Part shown: positions 48,301-60,000 of the stretch, one piece after another
Position numbering within the stretch: position 1 is the first letter of the stretch
How the letters are laid out: each line of letters opens with the position of its first letter
Assembly (NCBI GenBank): GCA_964030785.1
Contig: OZ034975.1
Location: 43,530,069-43,594,068, forward strand
DNA length: 64,000 bases
Reading direction: 5' to 3'
Source of the DNA: Siderastrea siderea
Taxonomy: Eukaryota; Cnidaria; Anthozoa; Scleractinia; Rhizangiidae
Program-made: the position numbers and the translations under genes
The notes under the pieces: generated by a model
Seen by the model: the letters and a program-made list of their open reading frames with translations, nothing else
Database searches by the model: none
What the model was told of the DNA's origin: nothing

Positions 48301-51300
48301 AATATCTTATTTATCACGCAGTTTTTCTTACACTAGAAGAATCTTGAACAATTTTTTAATGCATGATCGTTCTTTATGACACTCATTATGTATAAACTTA
48401 CCAATAGGCCCATATTTAACTTTTTGCGTTACCGAGATGCTTTTAATTTCTCAGATAAGGACAAAGTGGCCGCGCAAATTATCAGGACCATTTATGCAGA
48501 GACTGAAAAGTAGTATTAAATTTGACTGATATAGATTAAAGAAGTAAGATGTAATATATCTACTATTTCGGAGTTATTTCGGGCTCAATTATTTAAAACC
48601 AAGTAATTATTTCATGTCAAATCACGTTACTAATAAATTCTTAAACAACGCCCAACTACAAATTTAACAAAATCCAAAAATGAAAAAAAAAAAGAAAAAA
48701 AAAAAAAGAAAGCAATTTTTTGAAAACTGCAAAATAGACTACGAGAAGTCAACTTTCTCCTAGAATAGTGGAGCAAGCGAATCACGCAATCGTGCTCGAA
48801 AATACGGTCAACCGCGCGGAAGCTTGGCGCGCAATTTTTCCGCGCGCAGCACACCCGCGTTTGCTTCACGCTCTACTTCCCCGTGCGCAAGAAAATTAGG
48901 ATCGCTAAAGTGAACAACTTGGAACTTAAAAGTCTTGAGAAAGGGTAGAATTCATAAATCCACTTATCCGAGATTTCAAAATAGCACTCTTTAGGTGTTT
49001 GCATACTGAGTTATATAAACACAAGTGCAAGTTGGAAATGAAAACAAAAAGCTCTAAAACACTAATTGTAAGGTGACGCTGTTTCAGTGTTGTTTGCAGC
49101 GCTTTTCCGAGCTCTCTTGAGTTTTAACAGTGTTGCCATTAGATTATGTAAAGGAAGAGATGTTTCTTTTTCACTTATAAAACAAGCGCCGAAGGCAAGT
49201 TTTCAATACATTTCCTTGGAGTTATGGCAAATGCTTTTCAACAAATCACTGTGCCCGTAATAATAAAGTTGTTTATTTTATGAACCATCATCGTGCGCGC
49301 AGTATCTTGTCTATTTTTCAAACCAATGTCTGCGAACGTTGGCATGTCAAAGGCTTTTACCTTTCCACTCCATTTGGTACCAAAGCTCTAAACGTGACAC
49401 AAATGGAAAAAAGAAAAAGCTGAGATCTGCAAAATATTGAGTCAAGAATTGAGGAAATGGGGGCATCAAAGAAACGAATTGCTCAATATATAGCTCTTAG
49501 TTGAATGGTCACCCATTCATCATAAACTAAACAGCATGCGCTTAAATGGGTTTCTTTTAGAAATTTGCCATGCAATATGGCTTTGAGACAAAGTTTCTGT
49601 TTTTAATTTTGGACATTTTCCATTCTTCTTACAGAAATCGAAGTTGTTTGCCGACCTGACTACATCGAGGTTACTTTAAAGAAGGAAGATTATCCAGGAA
49701 TAATTGTTAACGACTCCGTCCTTCATCTTGAAGACAAAGCTTGCGGTGCTGGCTACAAAGACGATGACATGGTGAAATTCACTTTTGGACTTGAGAGCTG
49801 TGGAACAGTACAGGAAGACGACGGCGAAAAGATTTACTACAAGAACAAGGTATACCTCATGGCCGACCCAGAGCAAGCTGACAATAGCAGCATAACACGT
49901 GAGAACTGGGCGGTTATTCCTTTCCAGTGTGGCTACGACAAGAAAGCCACTGTCTCTAAAGTGTCCTACAATCCAAGGCAGACTCAGATCATAACAGATG
50001 CAGGTAACGTATCAATTTTATTCCTTGACCTCGTTGTATGCCTAGCTACAAAAATCCGGATTTTTTTGGGATTTTTAGAGCTTCACGGGATTTTTAGAAC
50101 TTCACAGGATTTGTAGAAAACTATTGGATTTTTAGAGATTTGGAGGGATTTTTACAGATTTAGTGAATATTTTCAAGGTTTTTTGTTTATTTGTTACCAA
50201 AAACTTGAAACTCGGAATGGTTTCGTCACAAGCGATCCTGAAACCTTTGTTTGCAATGTTTTGAGGCCCTCTCACAGAATCGGTCAGCGGTTTTACCCGT
50301 AGTCCAGCATTCCTTGTATCTCTGCCAGTGAGTTCAAAACACAGGCTCAACAGAGCTTGGCGCAGAAAGTCTACCAACGCCACAGAATTTTCACCACAGG
50401 TCGCCCAATTTCTATAATGTTATAGGATTTTTAGACATTTGTAGGAGTTTTTATGGGATTTTCAGAGGTGAAACCGGGATTTTTTATAACATTTTTGGAG
50501 AAATTTCGGAAAGATTTTTAGGCCATTTTTCGGGAGTTTGTAGCTAGGCCTACCTCATTGATATATATGATTGTCTTAGCGTGACAGTATCAATAGTGTG
50601 TTATGGCATAACACAATTATATCCCAACAAAAGCATGACGCAAGGGAGCAGAATCACCTAAATAGCGTGGTATTGCGGGACAAATCATATAACATAGGTT
50701 ACTTTGTATGAATCACGTGGGAGTTCGAACTTCACTTGGTTATTTCTCCGAGGAGTGATTTAGTTTTAAGGAGTAACGTGTGACGTGCTTGTAACTGATT
50801 AATTTAAAAAAAATTGTTTATCTTTCTAGAGGGCTATGGCAACTTCACGTATGAAATGATGATGTACAAGGAGGACGAAGAGTTAGTAACGGAATTTCCT
50901 CATCCAGTCGGCCTGGGCCTGCCAATGTATTTTGGCTTCCACGTGACATCAGGTGACAACAATTTGAATGTGTTTCCAGATGTCTGCAAGGCGACGGCAG
51001 GATCCGACTTTGATTCAACTCCCGATCATCTTATCATCGAAAACGCGTAAGTTAAACGCTTTTACACGCAATAACGGCCACATTTCGCCAGAGACAGCAC
51101 TTAAGTTTCAGCCACCCTACGCGGAATAATAAACGGCACCAAATGAAAGTACTTTTTACATACAAAAATGACCCAGCTTTTGCGGTAGAGTTACTTCGTT
51201 TTGGAGTTACTCCAGCTTCAAAAATTAGTTTTTACCTTGATGGTAGAGTTCCGTGAACGGAAAGAGTTCACTTTGAGTTATTCCAACCCCCGATTCGGAA

Positions 51301-52781
51301 TTGAATTCACGAGTTAAAGTAACCCCCAAAACGGATTATGTAGAGGCTAAAATGTCAACCAAAAATTGTGAGCTAAGATAACTTTCTCAACAGTAATGAT
51401 CACTGTGAATCGGACCAATGATTTCATTTACAGACAGACTCAGTTAGTACTTGGTTCAAAATGTCCAGTAAAGAAGTAAATGTTTCGTTTCTGTCAAGTT
51501 TTAAAACATACCAACGACGAAGCAAGCAATAAACCAAACAACCATACACGTGGAGGGGAACAGGGAGCGGAAGACCGGGAGAAAAGGGGGCAGGAGGTGT
51601 ACGTACGGGAAGGGGGAAAGAGGGGGCGGGAAGCGGGATTCCCAAGGTGGCGGGTAGCGGGAGAAAAAGGGAAAAATTATGCAACATTGCGCAATATTTC
51701 GCAATCGAAAAAATAAAAGGAGGCGGGAGCCAACAAATACAGGGCGGGAACCGGGATTAAAGGGTGCGGGAAACAGGAGGTTTAGACTCCCCTGTCCCCC
51801 CCCCCCTCAAACACTAAACATGTCAACATAACTACGAACAATGTTTCTATTTCTCATCATCAGGTGCTCACGGGACAACACGTTAGAGTACGAGTACCAA
51901 CCAAGTTCCCAACACAGCTTTAGTGTTGCTGCCTTCCGCTTCAAACAAGGCTTCGAAGATGTCTACATCCACTGCAAGCTGACTGTCTGCCGAACTAGTG
52001 ACTCTGGATCCCGTTGTGAGCGAGGCTGCGAAAGCAGCAGGAGAAGACGTAGGTCACTGGAAGCGGAAATGAGTGCTGACCTGTACATAGGGCCTCTGAA
52101 ACCGATCAGCTCGGATGAAGACGCTGGTAAGTTTTAAGTTTAAATTATGAAAATTATGAGAAAGTGAACCCTTGGACCCGGCGAGCAGAAGGTCGATGGT
52201 TCGGTGGCTCAACAAGAAACTGTTTCCTTCAAAAACTGGACCAGTCAGACTTAATATGGTTTGCAGCTAGAAGACTTTTTAGAGTCTTGGCGCAGCTGGC
52301 TAGAATGCATGACGCCGAGCAAAGGGCGTAGGACGAGAGTTAAAAATTTGAAGTTGGTAATGAATTGCAAGCATCATGGGACGAATATAAGGCCTCGACA
52401 GCAGCTACTGAGCAGTGCATTTGGGTGACACTATGTATTACACTGTAAATGATGGTTCTAACTTTTGAGTTTGTCAATGAAATAATTAAGTGTCACTATT
52501 CAAATGAAAGCTCTTGAACAGTTTTTTGGCTGTAGTACTGTTTAATTTTCATAATTATGCCAGCTGAAATTTGACTCTTTCCATTTTTCTCAGCAGTTGA
52601 AAAGCAGAACAATGTTGCTGAAGAGTCCAGTGACAGCATGGTGATGATCGTGGCGGCATTGGTGGGTGTCCTGGGTACTGTAGCCCTCGGCCTCATCGTC
52701 GCCGTCATCATCATTGGCCGCCGTCGTCGTTACGCTGCCGTTAACAAGGACGCAGCCCTTATTGTGGCTGAAGAAATGTAA
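45375..52781 (+). CDS. ZP-domain type I transmembrane protein
   Basis: Six exons join in phase to a complete 374-residue protein: 45375-45420, 46077-46118, 49635-50003, 50830-51046, 51864-52126 and 52594-52781 (TAA). Residues 1-16 are a signal peptide (MKALIALCLSLYFALG). ZP-N spans about 30-152 with VCRPDYIEVTL, CGAGY, CGT and FQCGYDKK. ZP-C spans about 160-280, with paired cysteines ending CKLTVC...RCERGC. Arg 284-288 (52039-52053) form a furin-type cleavage site between ZP-C and the membrane helix at 328-353. A 21-residue cytoplasmic tail begins GRRRRY. In known ZP proteins, cleavage at such a site frees the domain to polymerise into extracellular filaments, and the same is inferred here. 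It resembles the ZP-N exon of the minus-strand gene at 734-1111 (CGY-CRY, ITD.G end). Introns carry MITEs. The Calx-beta exons upstream could be alternative 5' exons. Confidence 0.9.
47933..48012 (-). repeat. single inverted copy of the 106-bp repeat family
   Basis: ACAGCACCGCAGGAAG, then GCACTCTTTAGGATTTCATC and CACAGACTCAGAAG, match the reverse complement of the array at 6788. It lies in intron 2 of the ZP gene. Confidence 0.65.
50037..50552. mobile_element. 516-bp hAT-like MITE in ZP intron 3
   Basis: The left end TATGCCTAGCTACAAA is mirrored by TTTGTAGCTAGGCCTA. Flanking 8-mers CCTCGTTG (50029-50036) and CCTCATTG (50553-50560) differ at one base, consistent with an aged 8-bp target duplication. 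Subterminal regions repeat GGGATTTTTAGA-type words in opposite orientation at the two ends. No coding sequence. Confidence 0.75.
51552..51806. mobile_element. poly-G/poly-C-ended MITE, copy 2
   Basis: Aligns throughout with 25216-25463, including GCGGGATTCCCAAGGTGGCG, AAATTATGCAACATTGCGCA and ACAGGGCGGGAACCGGGATT. It lies in intron 4 of the ZP gene. No clear target duplication was found for this copy. Confidence 0.8.
52398..52540 (+). repeat. dispersed copy of the 106-bp repeat family
   Basis: Contains GCTACTGAGCAGTGCATTT, TTGAGTTTGTCAATGAAATA, CACTATTCAAATGAAAGCTC and the start of a second unit. It ends about 50 bases before the last ZP exon. Confidence 0.7.
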
Positions 52782-55700
52782 TCTGGTTTGCGTTTGAGCT
52801 GTAACGTTTGAGAAAATTCAATCTTGCTCGTAGACTTTAATATACCCTGCAGCAGGACTGCTGCCAATGGCAACAGAAGCCTGGTTTGCACATGTGATGC
52901 AAAAGGGAACAAAAGGGATCGAGTGATTTCGTATGCCTTGCTTTCTTTTACGTTACGAACTTCCGTTGTTCTTCCTGATCACAATTGCAAACCAAGCTTG
53001 AGGTCGCTCGGTCCCTAACATGGCAAAAAAATTGGAAATACAAGTACAATCGTTTCATTCCTACTAATTCTTTATTGTTGTTGCTTTTTTCCTCTTCTTT
53101 AATTCTTTAACATGTTTTCATGACAGAAAGGACAGGAAATGAGGCCCTATTTCTACTTTTGCACTAAAAACTCAATTTATAAGTAACGCTGATTTTAAAA
53201 CCCTCAACTTAGCAAGATTTTAGATTTTCTTAGATGGTACAGCTCGATCTTTTCGTTACACTTTCTATTAACCGAGTATTCCGTCTAGTAAACGCAGAGA
53301 TGTACCTCATCATTTTTGCTCAGGCTGCTGAAGAGCGTTGTGCGGTATGAGAAGGACTGAAACTGTTGAGAACGACGAACTGGAAAATATGTAAAGGTCT
53401 TTTATAGGAGGGAAAATAAGAGTCCCGTCTTATCTTAGACGCATTGTAAATACACCGCGAACTGACCCTTTTATACGAACGCTGCTTAGATAAGACGCGG
53501 CAAACAGCTTTTCGCGCCTTTTTCATTTAGTGTCTACTAAAGGGGCAGTAAGAACAGCCCCCGAGCCCCTGTTCTTACTGCCACGTCATAGCTTTTATCG
53601 CCATGGAGATGCAAATTGAATTAAAGACGTGAAAAGCCATTTATGCCAGCATTGATTTTCTCTCACGTAAACGACCCTATTGTCTTTGTCCTATTGTCCG
53701 AGAAAAGTAGAGAGCACAATTTCGGCAAACAAAGAGTAATAATAAAAAAAAGGAACGAAGAAAATATACTCGGGAAACCTTCGTAGAAAGAATTTCCGCG
53801 GGTTTTATTGCACAGCGAAGAGGTTTTTGAGTTCTTGCCGTTTGAAAGTTGGGACGAAGGCAAAAAACTTCCCCGGCCCAACCCTCCCACTTTTTGCTTC
53901 CGCCTCACTGAACTTTTACGCGACAAGAAAACAAAACCTCTTCTTGTGGGCAAAAATAAAACAATGGGGATGCTTACTTTCCAGGATAGTGCTTACGCGA
54001 TGTATTTTCTTCAGGAGATAAGTCGTTGATATGTTCATAAAGTAGAATGAGCAAAATGAGGTGTCAGTAAGGGATTGTTTATCAATGTTAAAAACATTTT
54101 AGGATAAGGGGTAACAATACTGTATGCTTTTTTTCATTAACTGAGGCTGCAAAAATGAATCAAGGATGGAGAAAATTACCATTCTGAGCGATTGCCAATC
54201 TAATTTTGTACTCTAACGCAATTAACTGACCAACTGATTTCGCGATTAGCTAAGAGGCGCCGCTTCGTTAAACCAGTTTTCAAGCTACGATAGAGCACTT
54301 TGTACATGTTCCATTACTCACTGATCAAAACGAAGGCAGTTCACTGAAAGACAAATTGGTCTGTTTCTAACTTTCTAACCACATGAGTGACAAACTAAAT
54401 AACCTTCTGTTTGTGTTCTTGTCAACTGAATAATCGGAATAAATCTTAATTCTAAAGCATAAGGAAACTCAGACTTTTATCTAGCATTAACTTGCCCAAG
54501 TCTTAGTTTTTCAGCCTCAATACTTCAATACTTCATTCAGGTTTAGAGATCTTCAACAGCATTTCTATTCTAAAGAATGGGTTGACTTCCTCTAACCACA
54601 GGAAGCCCAGTATTTGAAAAGCCCTTAAGAGCTGCCTGTCCCCGAATGCTCTTGTTAATTGTACTAAAACATCACGTGACGATCACAACTGCTCTCTAAG
54701 TGGTAAAACATCATGTAAGGATGAGATATGCAGTTACCTCCTTAAAATCTGAATAAAGTATATGTTCTGTTTTATTATTACGCTTCTTTACTCAACATTG
54801 TTCAGTAAGAAATTAAGCTATGATCTTTGTAAAGGTGACAAGCGTTGGTGCTTGGGCATCCTTTGAGTTCCCCCCCCCTCCCCTGAAGGAAATGTAAGGC
54901 CTGGCGTGTTTTTTTGCCTTCTCAGAACTGCCACCGAAGACATTTCGGGTTCGCAAGACCAATTTATGTTTTTTGATAGGTTCCACGTTTTTTATTGATT
55001 TTTAAAAATTTTTATAATTTTTACAACTCTTCGCTAATTCTTACTACAAAAAAGCTACACCAGTCTATAAACAAACCGTTTGGTTTGAAAACTACCTTTC
55101 ATTCCAAAGTGTATCCGAGAGCTAGCAACGCTGGGGGGAATAGGAACCCAGCTGCAGGCGCGAAAATCGAAAAACCCCCTTCCTTATGGGCCCTCCTCCC
55201 TTCCTCTCTTTTGTTTTAATTTGTGCGTTTCCTTTTGCACTACTGCCAAGCAAAAGATTTACGATGAACCCGCCAGATAATAAAGAAGATAGGCACCACC
55301 ATGCAACCGAGTAACCGAGTAGGGCATTCTAGGCCCATCACTGCCAGCTTTTAATCCGCTTTCACTCACTTTTTCTGCTCGCAGTTTTAAAATAACCAGT
55401 TCTGTTTTAGTGTGAGGTGTTCCTTCATACGGGCTAACCTGCATGTCATTGTGGATCAACGTTACGAGGCTCTTGTATCAGGTTCCTTTTTTCAGCAGCC
55501 TGAAATAAACTGTCATATCACAATCATATATGGGTTAAACAAGGGAGAGCCCGCTGTCTTTCCATCTACCGTTTACCCGACATCAATGACAAATCTGCTA
55601 TGCAAATTCAATAACAAAGGAATTATCCTTTGTTCTTAAATACAAAGCCACAGCTAGCATCTTCCGTGCAACCCACGTGGTATCGAGCGCTGTTTACAAT

Positions 55701-57003
55701 CTTAGAATGTTACAAGCAATTTTTCACTGCTAATGGTTTTCTTCTCAATAGGCGGGGTTTTACTTTTACTGTCAATGCTATGTTTTAAACTGTTTAACCG
55801 ATAAAATCTTTTTTCCTATAAATAGCGTCAGTCCCTCTGGCACCAGTTCTAGAAGTCACTTGTTAATGGAGTCCGCCATAAGATAATTAACTTTGTTTTA
55901 ACTACTAAGAGGAAATGACTTGCAAGGCTAAGTGCAAACTTATCGTTAAAGTGAAACTATAATTTTCAGCGGAAACTGAGACCTGTAAAAAGCTTCTGTC
56001 TTTGCTAACAACAAGCCGGTTTTGTGGCTAAAATGGCACAATGGCACACCTCCAAGCCACAGAAATGTATGCAAGCAATTAGTGAAAAGCAAGAATATTC
56101 TTGATTAAGGATGTTATCGGGATGGGCAATGCAAACATACAATATAACCGAACTAAATCAGAAATAGGTAGAATAGCGTTTTGTCTTTTTAAACTGTTGT
56201 CAGTTTTCCACCTCAACTGAGCCACGAGACATAAAATGCGCGGTTTTTATCTTCTAAGTCTGTGAACGAAATCAATGAGTGTGACCATTCAAATAAACTA
56301 TTCGGAGATGTAATACTACGTTAGTACTGTTTGCTTCACTTAATACGGTGCGATATGAAATATGAGATTTTTCCAAATTCTGAAAATGGCCATTATATAA
56401 GAGGGGGGCGACCGGCAACACAGTCAATGCATTTTTTTACCGAACGAAAAGCTGACAGCGAACCGCCTGTCATCATTACCATATTTTACTTTTGATTAAC
56501 TACTTTGTGGAACACATAATTAAATCTGCTACTATCAACATTTAAAATCAAATACCACAAACGAAGCCAATAAGCAACACCGAATGGGGTCCTTTGTCAC
56601 TGTGGACATAAATTCATTGACAAATAGCCTCGGCGGACATTTTGCGCCAGATAAAACAGAAAGCCAGCTCATTAGTATGCTTTCACGCTATGTAACTTTA
56701 TAAGTTGCAGGGAATATGCTCTGTTATTCAAATATGTTCCTTTGGTCAAAGTTTGAGTAGAAACAATCCTGGGGTTTATTTACAAGACAGCGCAGTACAG
56801 GTGTCGCATGTTTAACAAACACGAGAGTGTGCGATAACTGCGTTTAGATCAAACAGGACCGCAGGCAATTCTGATCTTCTGAGTCGTGACGGCGTGTGAG
56901 ACTGTAGACTGTGTTATCAGCTACATGCTGTATATGCATTTTCACCAGACAGTAGCTGAACGGTGGCGTGTCCGAGTAAACATGTGATCGCTGCCGGGAG
57001 AAA
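52782..57003. other. intergenic between ZP gene and right-hand CUB gene
   Basis: Starts with the ZP 3' UTR. CGGAATAAATC at about 54437 is one possible polyadenylation signal but is distant. A frame at 53808-54029 and others at 54995-55639 show no family motifs. A weak copy of the 106-bp repeat lies at about 56256-56335. No other gene was recognised. The right end must include the CUB gene promoter. Confidence 0.4.
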
Positions 57004-60000
57004 ATGAATTTGCTGCTTTCAGACTTGCCCATCTTGGTTGCTGTTTTTACGCTGTTTGCCACAGAAGCGGAGACAAATATTGCAGGTATGTGCAATTGAA
57101 CGTTCATTGTAGTTTGAGTTTAGAAGTTAACAAACATAAATAAAGAAATATATTTCACTCTTTGAAGAAGAAAATATGGTAGTTGTGAGCAGTTTTGAGA
57201 AGTTGCAAGGAAGACGAAGTTCGAGAAAATCAAAGTTTCAATACTTCCTCGAATTGTTTTCAAATCCACAACTGAGAATCTTTATTTAATTTTACATTAT
57301 TGTTCATTCATTCTCGCGCAGTTCATTTCAATAAATATCACCGATCAGGAGCCTAAATTTAATCGATGATGGAAAATTTTGCCGCAAAAGTGATTAGCTT
57401 GTTGGTTTCCCACGTATGCTTTCACATGTTGCATTTGAACATATTAATTATCATAAAACATCATTTTGACCGTTTATATAAATCTAATGATCTAATGATC
57501 TGTATAGAAGAAAGCAGGCTAGGCATGAATCTATGTTACATAATGAATTAATTCAAGGAAAGTTTGCTGCAGTTCTAATCAACGGAGAAGGGACGTTGTA
57601 TGGTAGTCATCAAATGAAATGGCAGTGCTTTGTCTTAGATTCAAAACCAAGAAAACGAGTACAGATAATTTGAAACGTTAAAAATGTATAAGTTGACAAG
57701 TTGTTTGTCCCTCTGTCCGCGTGGTATATTCGCGTGATAGGCATTCTATGTTTGTCGATCTAAACAGTTTACATTTTTACTTTCAAGCATGGATTGTTTT
57801 CATACATTAACTCTCACGCAATTAGCAGTTCCGTTAATAATCTATTCAGCTCCTCTTCCAAGGTGTTATCTAAACCTGTTCATTTGACAGGCTCACCAAA
57901 ATTGTGTTTATTGAAAATTAAAAGAAAATTTTTTTCTTTCAGTTGAGGTCATAACGTTCAGACATTTTGTCGGACCACAAAACAATGAGTAAGACCTGAG
58001 CTATACATCGAAACACGCACTGGTGATTTTAAAGGATCCAGTTCCTTGATATTAAAATCCTGAACTTCTTAAAACCTTCATGTTTTTTTCTTTTTTTTTT
58101 CACTTCTGTTTTAAATGAAACAAGGTCGAAAGCTTTACATTGAACTGAAGGTTGACAAGAAAAGTTTCCTGAAGAGAAAACAGTTAAATAACGAATTGCA
58201 AGTGTTAGTCCTGTTCGTTACAACACAGTCAATTCTCGTTTAGGAGAAGTTTCACAACAACCTTTATGACTTTCGTCCTTTCTCTCTTTACAGACAGAAT
58301 GAAAAAAAAAATTTAACTGAGAGAGAATGTAAAAATTGCCGTGCCAGCTAACGAAGTGCGTTTAACCGTAAGCTTTGTTTATAAAACTGGAAAACCCTTT
58401 CGAGATGCCCCCTGCGTTTATACTAAGGTGAAGAATTATACAAAGAAAGAGATCGATTGTGGTAACTTACTTCACAGAAATAACAGAACTCGCAAATATG
58501 ACCGTCTCCCACTAGTGTCAATGGCTTCACAGCTCAAGTCATCATTATCCACATGCATCCTTTATTTAAACAAGATAAAAAATTTAAAGCATAATGCTTG
58601 TGGGGTCGTGTAATTAATTAAGTATAGTACTTAACTACGATACTTCTACTAAGAATTATTCGATAAGAAATTGAGCACAATGAATATAAATGGCTAATAG
58701 CACTTAAAATCATGGTATTGTCTGGGAAGGATAGCGAAGGCGCGGTACTTCGAGGAGCGGATAACCTCAGTACAATCTGCAGCGGCCTACTGGAACTTAA
58801 CTGCAGAAGCAACTAATCCTGTTAGAAGAAGCAAAATTGGTCCTTTAAAGAGGGAAGATGGAAGCCTTGCCATCAACGGCAAAGAAAAAGCAAATTTAAT
58901 GAACGAATTCTTCCCTAATATCGGCACAAGACTTGGGCGTGCCAGCAACAATCTTCTACAGCGCGGCGAATGCAAAGGGTGCTCAGTGCCCTCTGTCTCG
59001 GAGATCACCGTGAATGAAGATTTGATCCAGCGTAAATTAAAAGCCATCAAGCCAAATAAATCTGCAGGTCCGGACGACATCCCACCTAAATTATTAAAAC
59101 TAGCCGAGCCGGCATTAGGTCACCTTTAACTAGACTATTTTCATTCTGTGCTCACCTCGGAGAAACCTTCACTGATTGGAAGAAAGCTCGTTTGATTCCA
59201 GTGTACAAAAAGAAGACGAAGCCGACACAAATAACTACAGACCGATATTGCTTCTAAGCGTTCCAGGCAAAATTATGGAATCGTGTGTAACAGATACTAT
59301 CGTTGATCGTGTTTTCCACAATAACTTAGTTACAGATAAACAGTGGGCCTACCGTGAAGGGCACTCTACACAACTATTGCTCGTTCATCCCTCAGAAATT
59401 TAGAGAAGGTCAATCGATGAGGACAAAGTGGTTGTTGTGGCGTTTGCAGACTTCAGAAAAGCTTTTGACTGTGTATCCCATGCGATCTTACTGCGTAAGT
59501 TGAGGTTTCAATTCGGAGTTCAAGGTCCCCTGTTATCATGGCTGACAGACTACCTAAGCGACTGAACCCACGGCCAGCACTCAACTGTGCTAAATGTTAC
59601 ATGTGGGATTCCTCAGGTGTCTGTGCTAGGCCCCACGTTGTTCGCCTTGTACACCAATGATCTCCCAAATTCAGTTTCCTCTGGGACTGTTTTTATGAAC
59701 GCGGATGACACCACCGTTTATTGCATTGGGGACACTGTCGACAGCGCTGTTACTTCACTAAACAGAGCTTTATCTGAACTGAACAGGTGGTGCCAAGAAA
59801 ACTCTCTAACTCCCCACTCGAGAGTTACAGGTTAGAATAAACCTTAGGATTAGAATAAACCCAAGGATTTTAAACTTTAACAGAAGTTACAGGTTAGAAT
59901 CCTCTTTAAAGCCTCAACTTTTTTGCTCTATTTGCAACTTCAGTAACTTGCTGCGGCATAACTGCGATGATCTTTGTCACTTAAATTCTTTTTCCTAGAT

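Noticed and set aside
52300..52345. tRNA-like A-box (TGGCGCAGCTGGCTAGAATGC)
   Set aside because: No B box at the right distance and no foldable tRNA. At most a decayed SINE trace.
53808..54029. 73-codon frame with charged sequence
   Set aside because: No motif, splice context or signal peptide. The antisense frame is equally open, and it lies in a repeat-like intergenic stretch.
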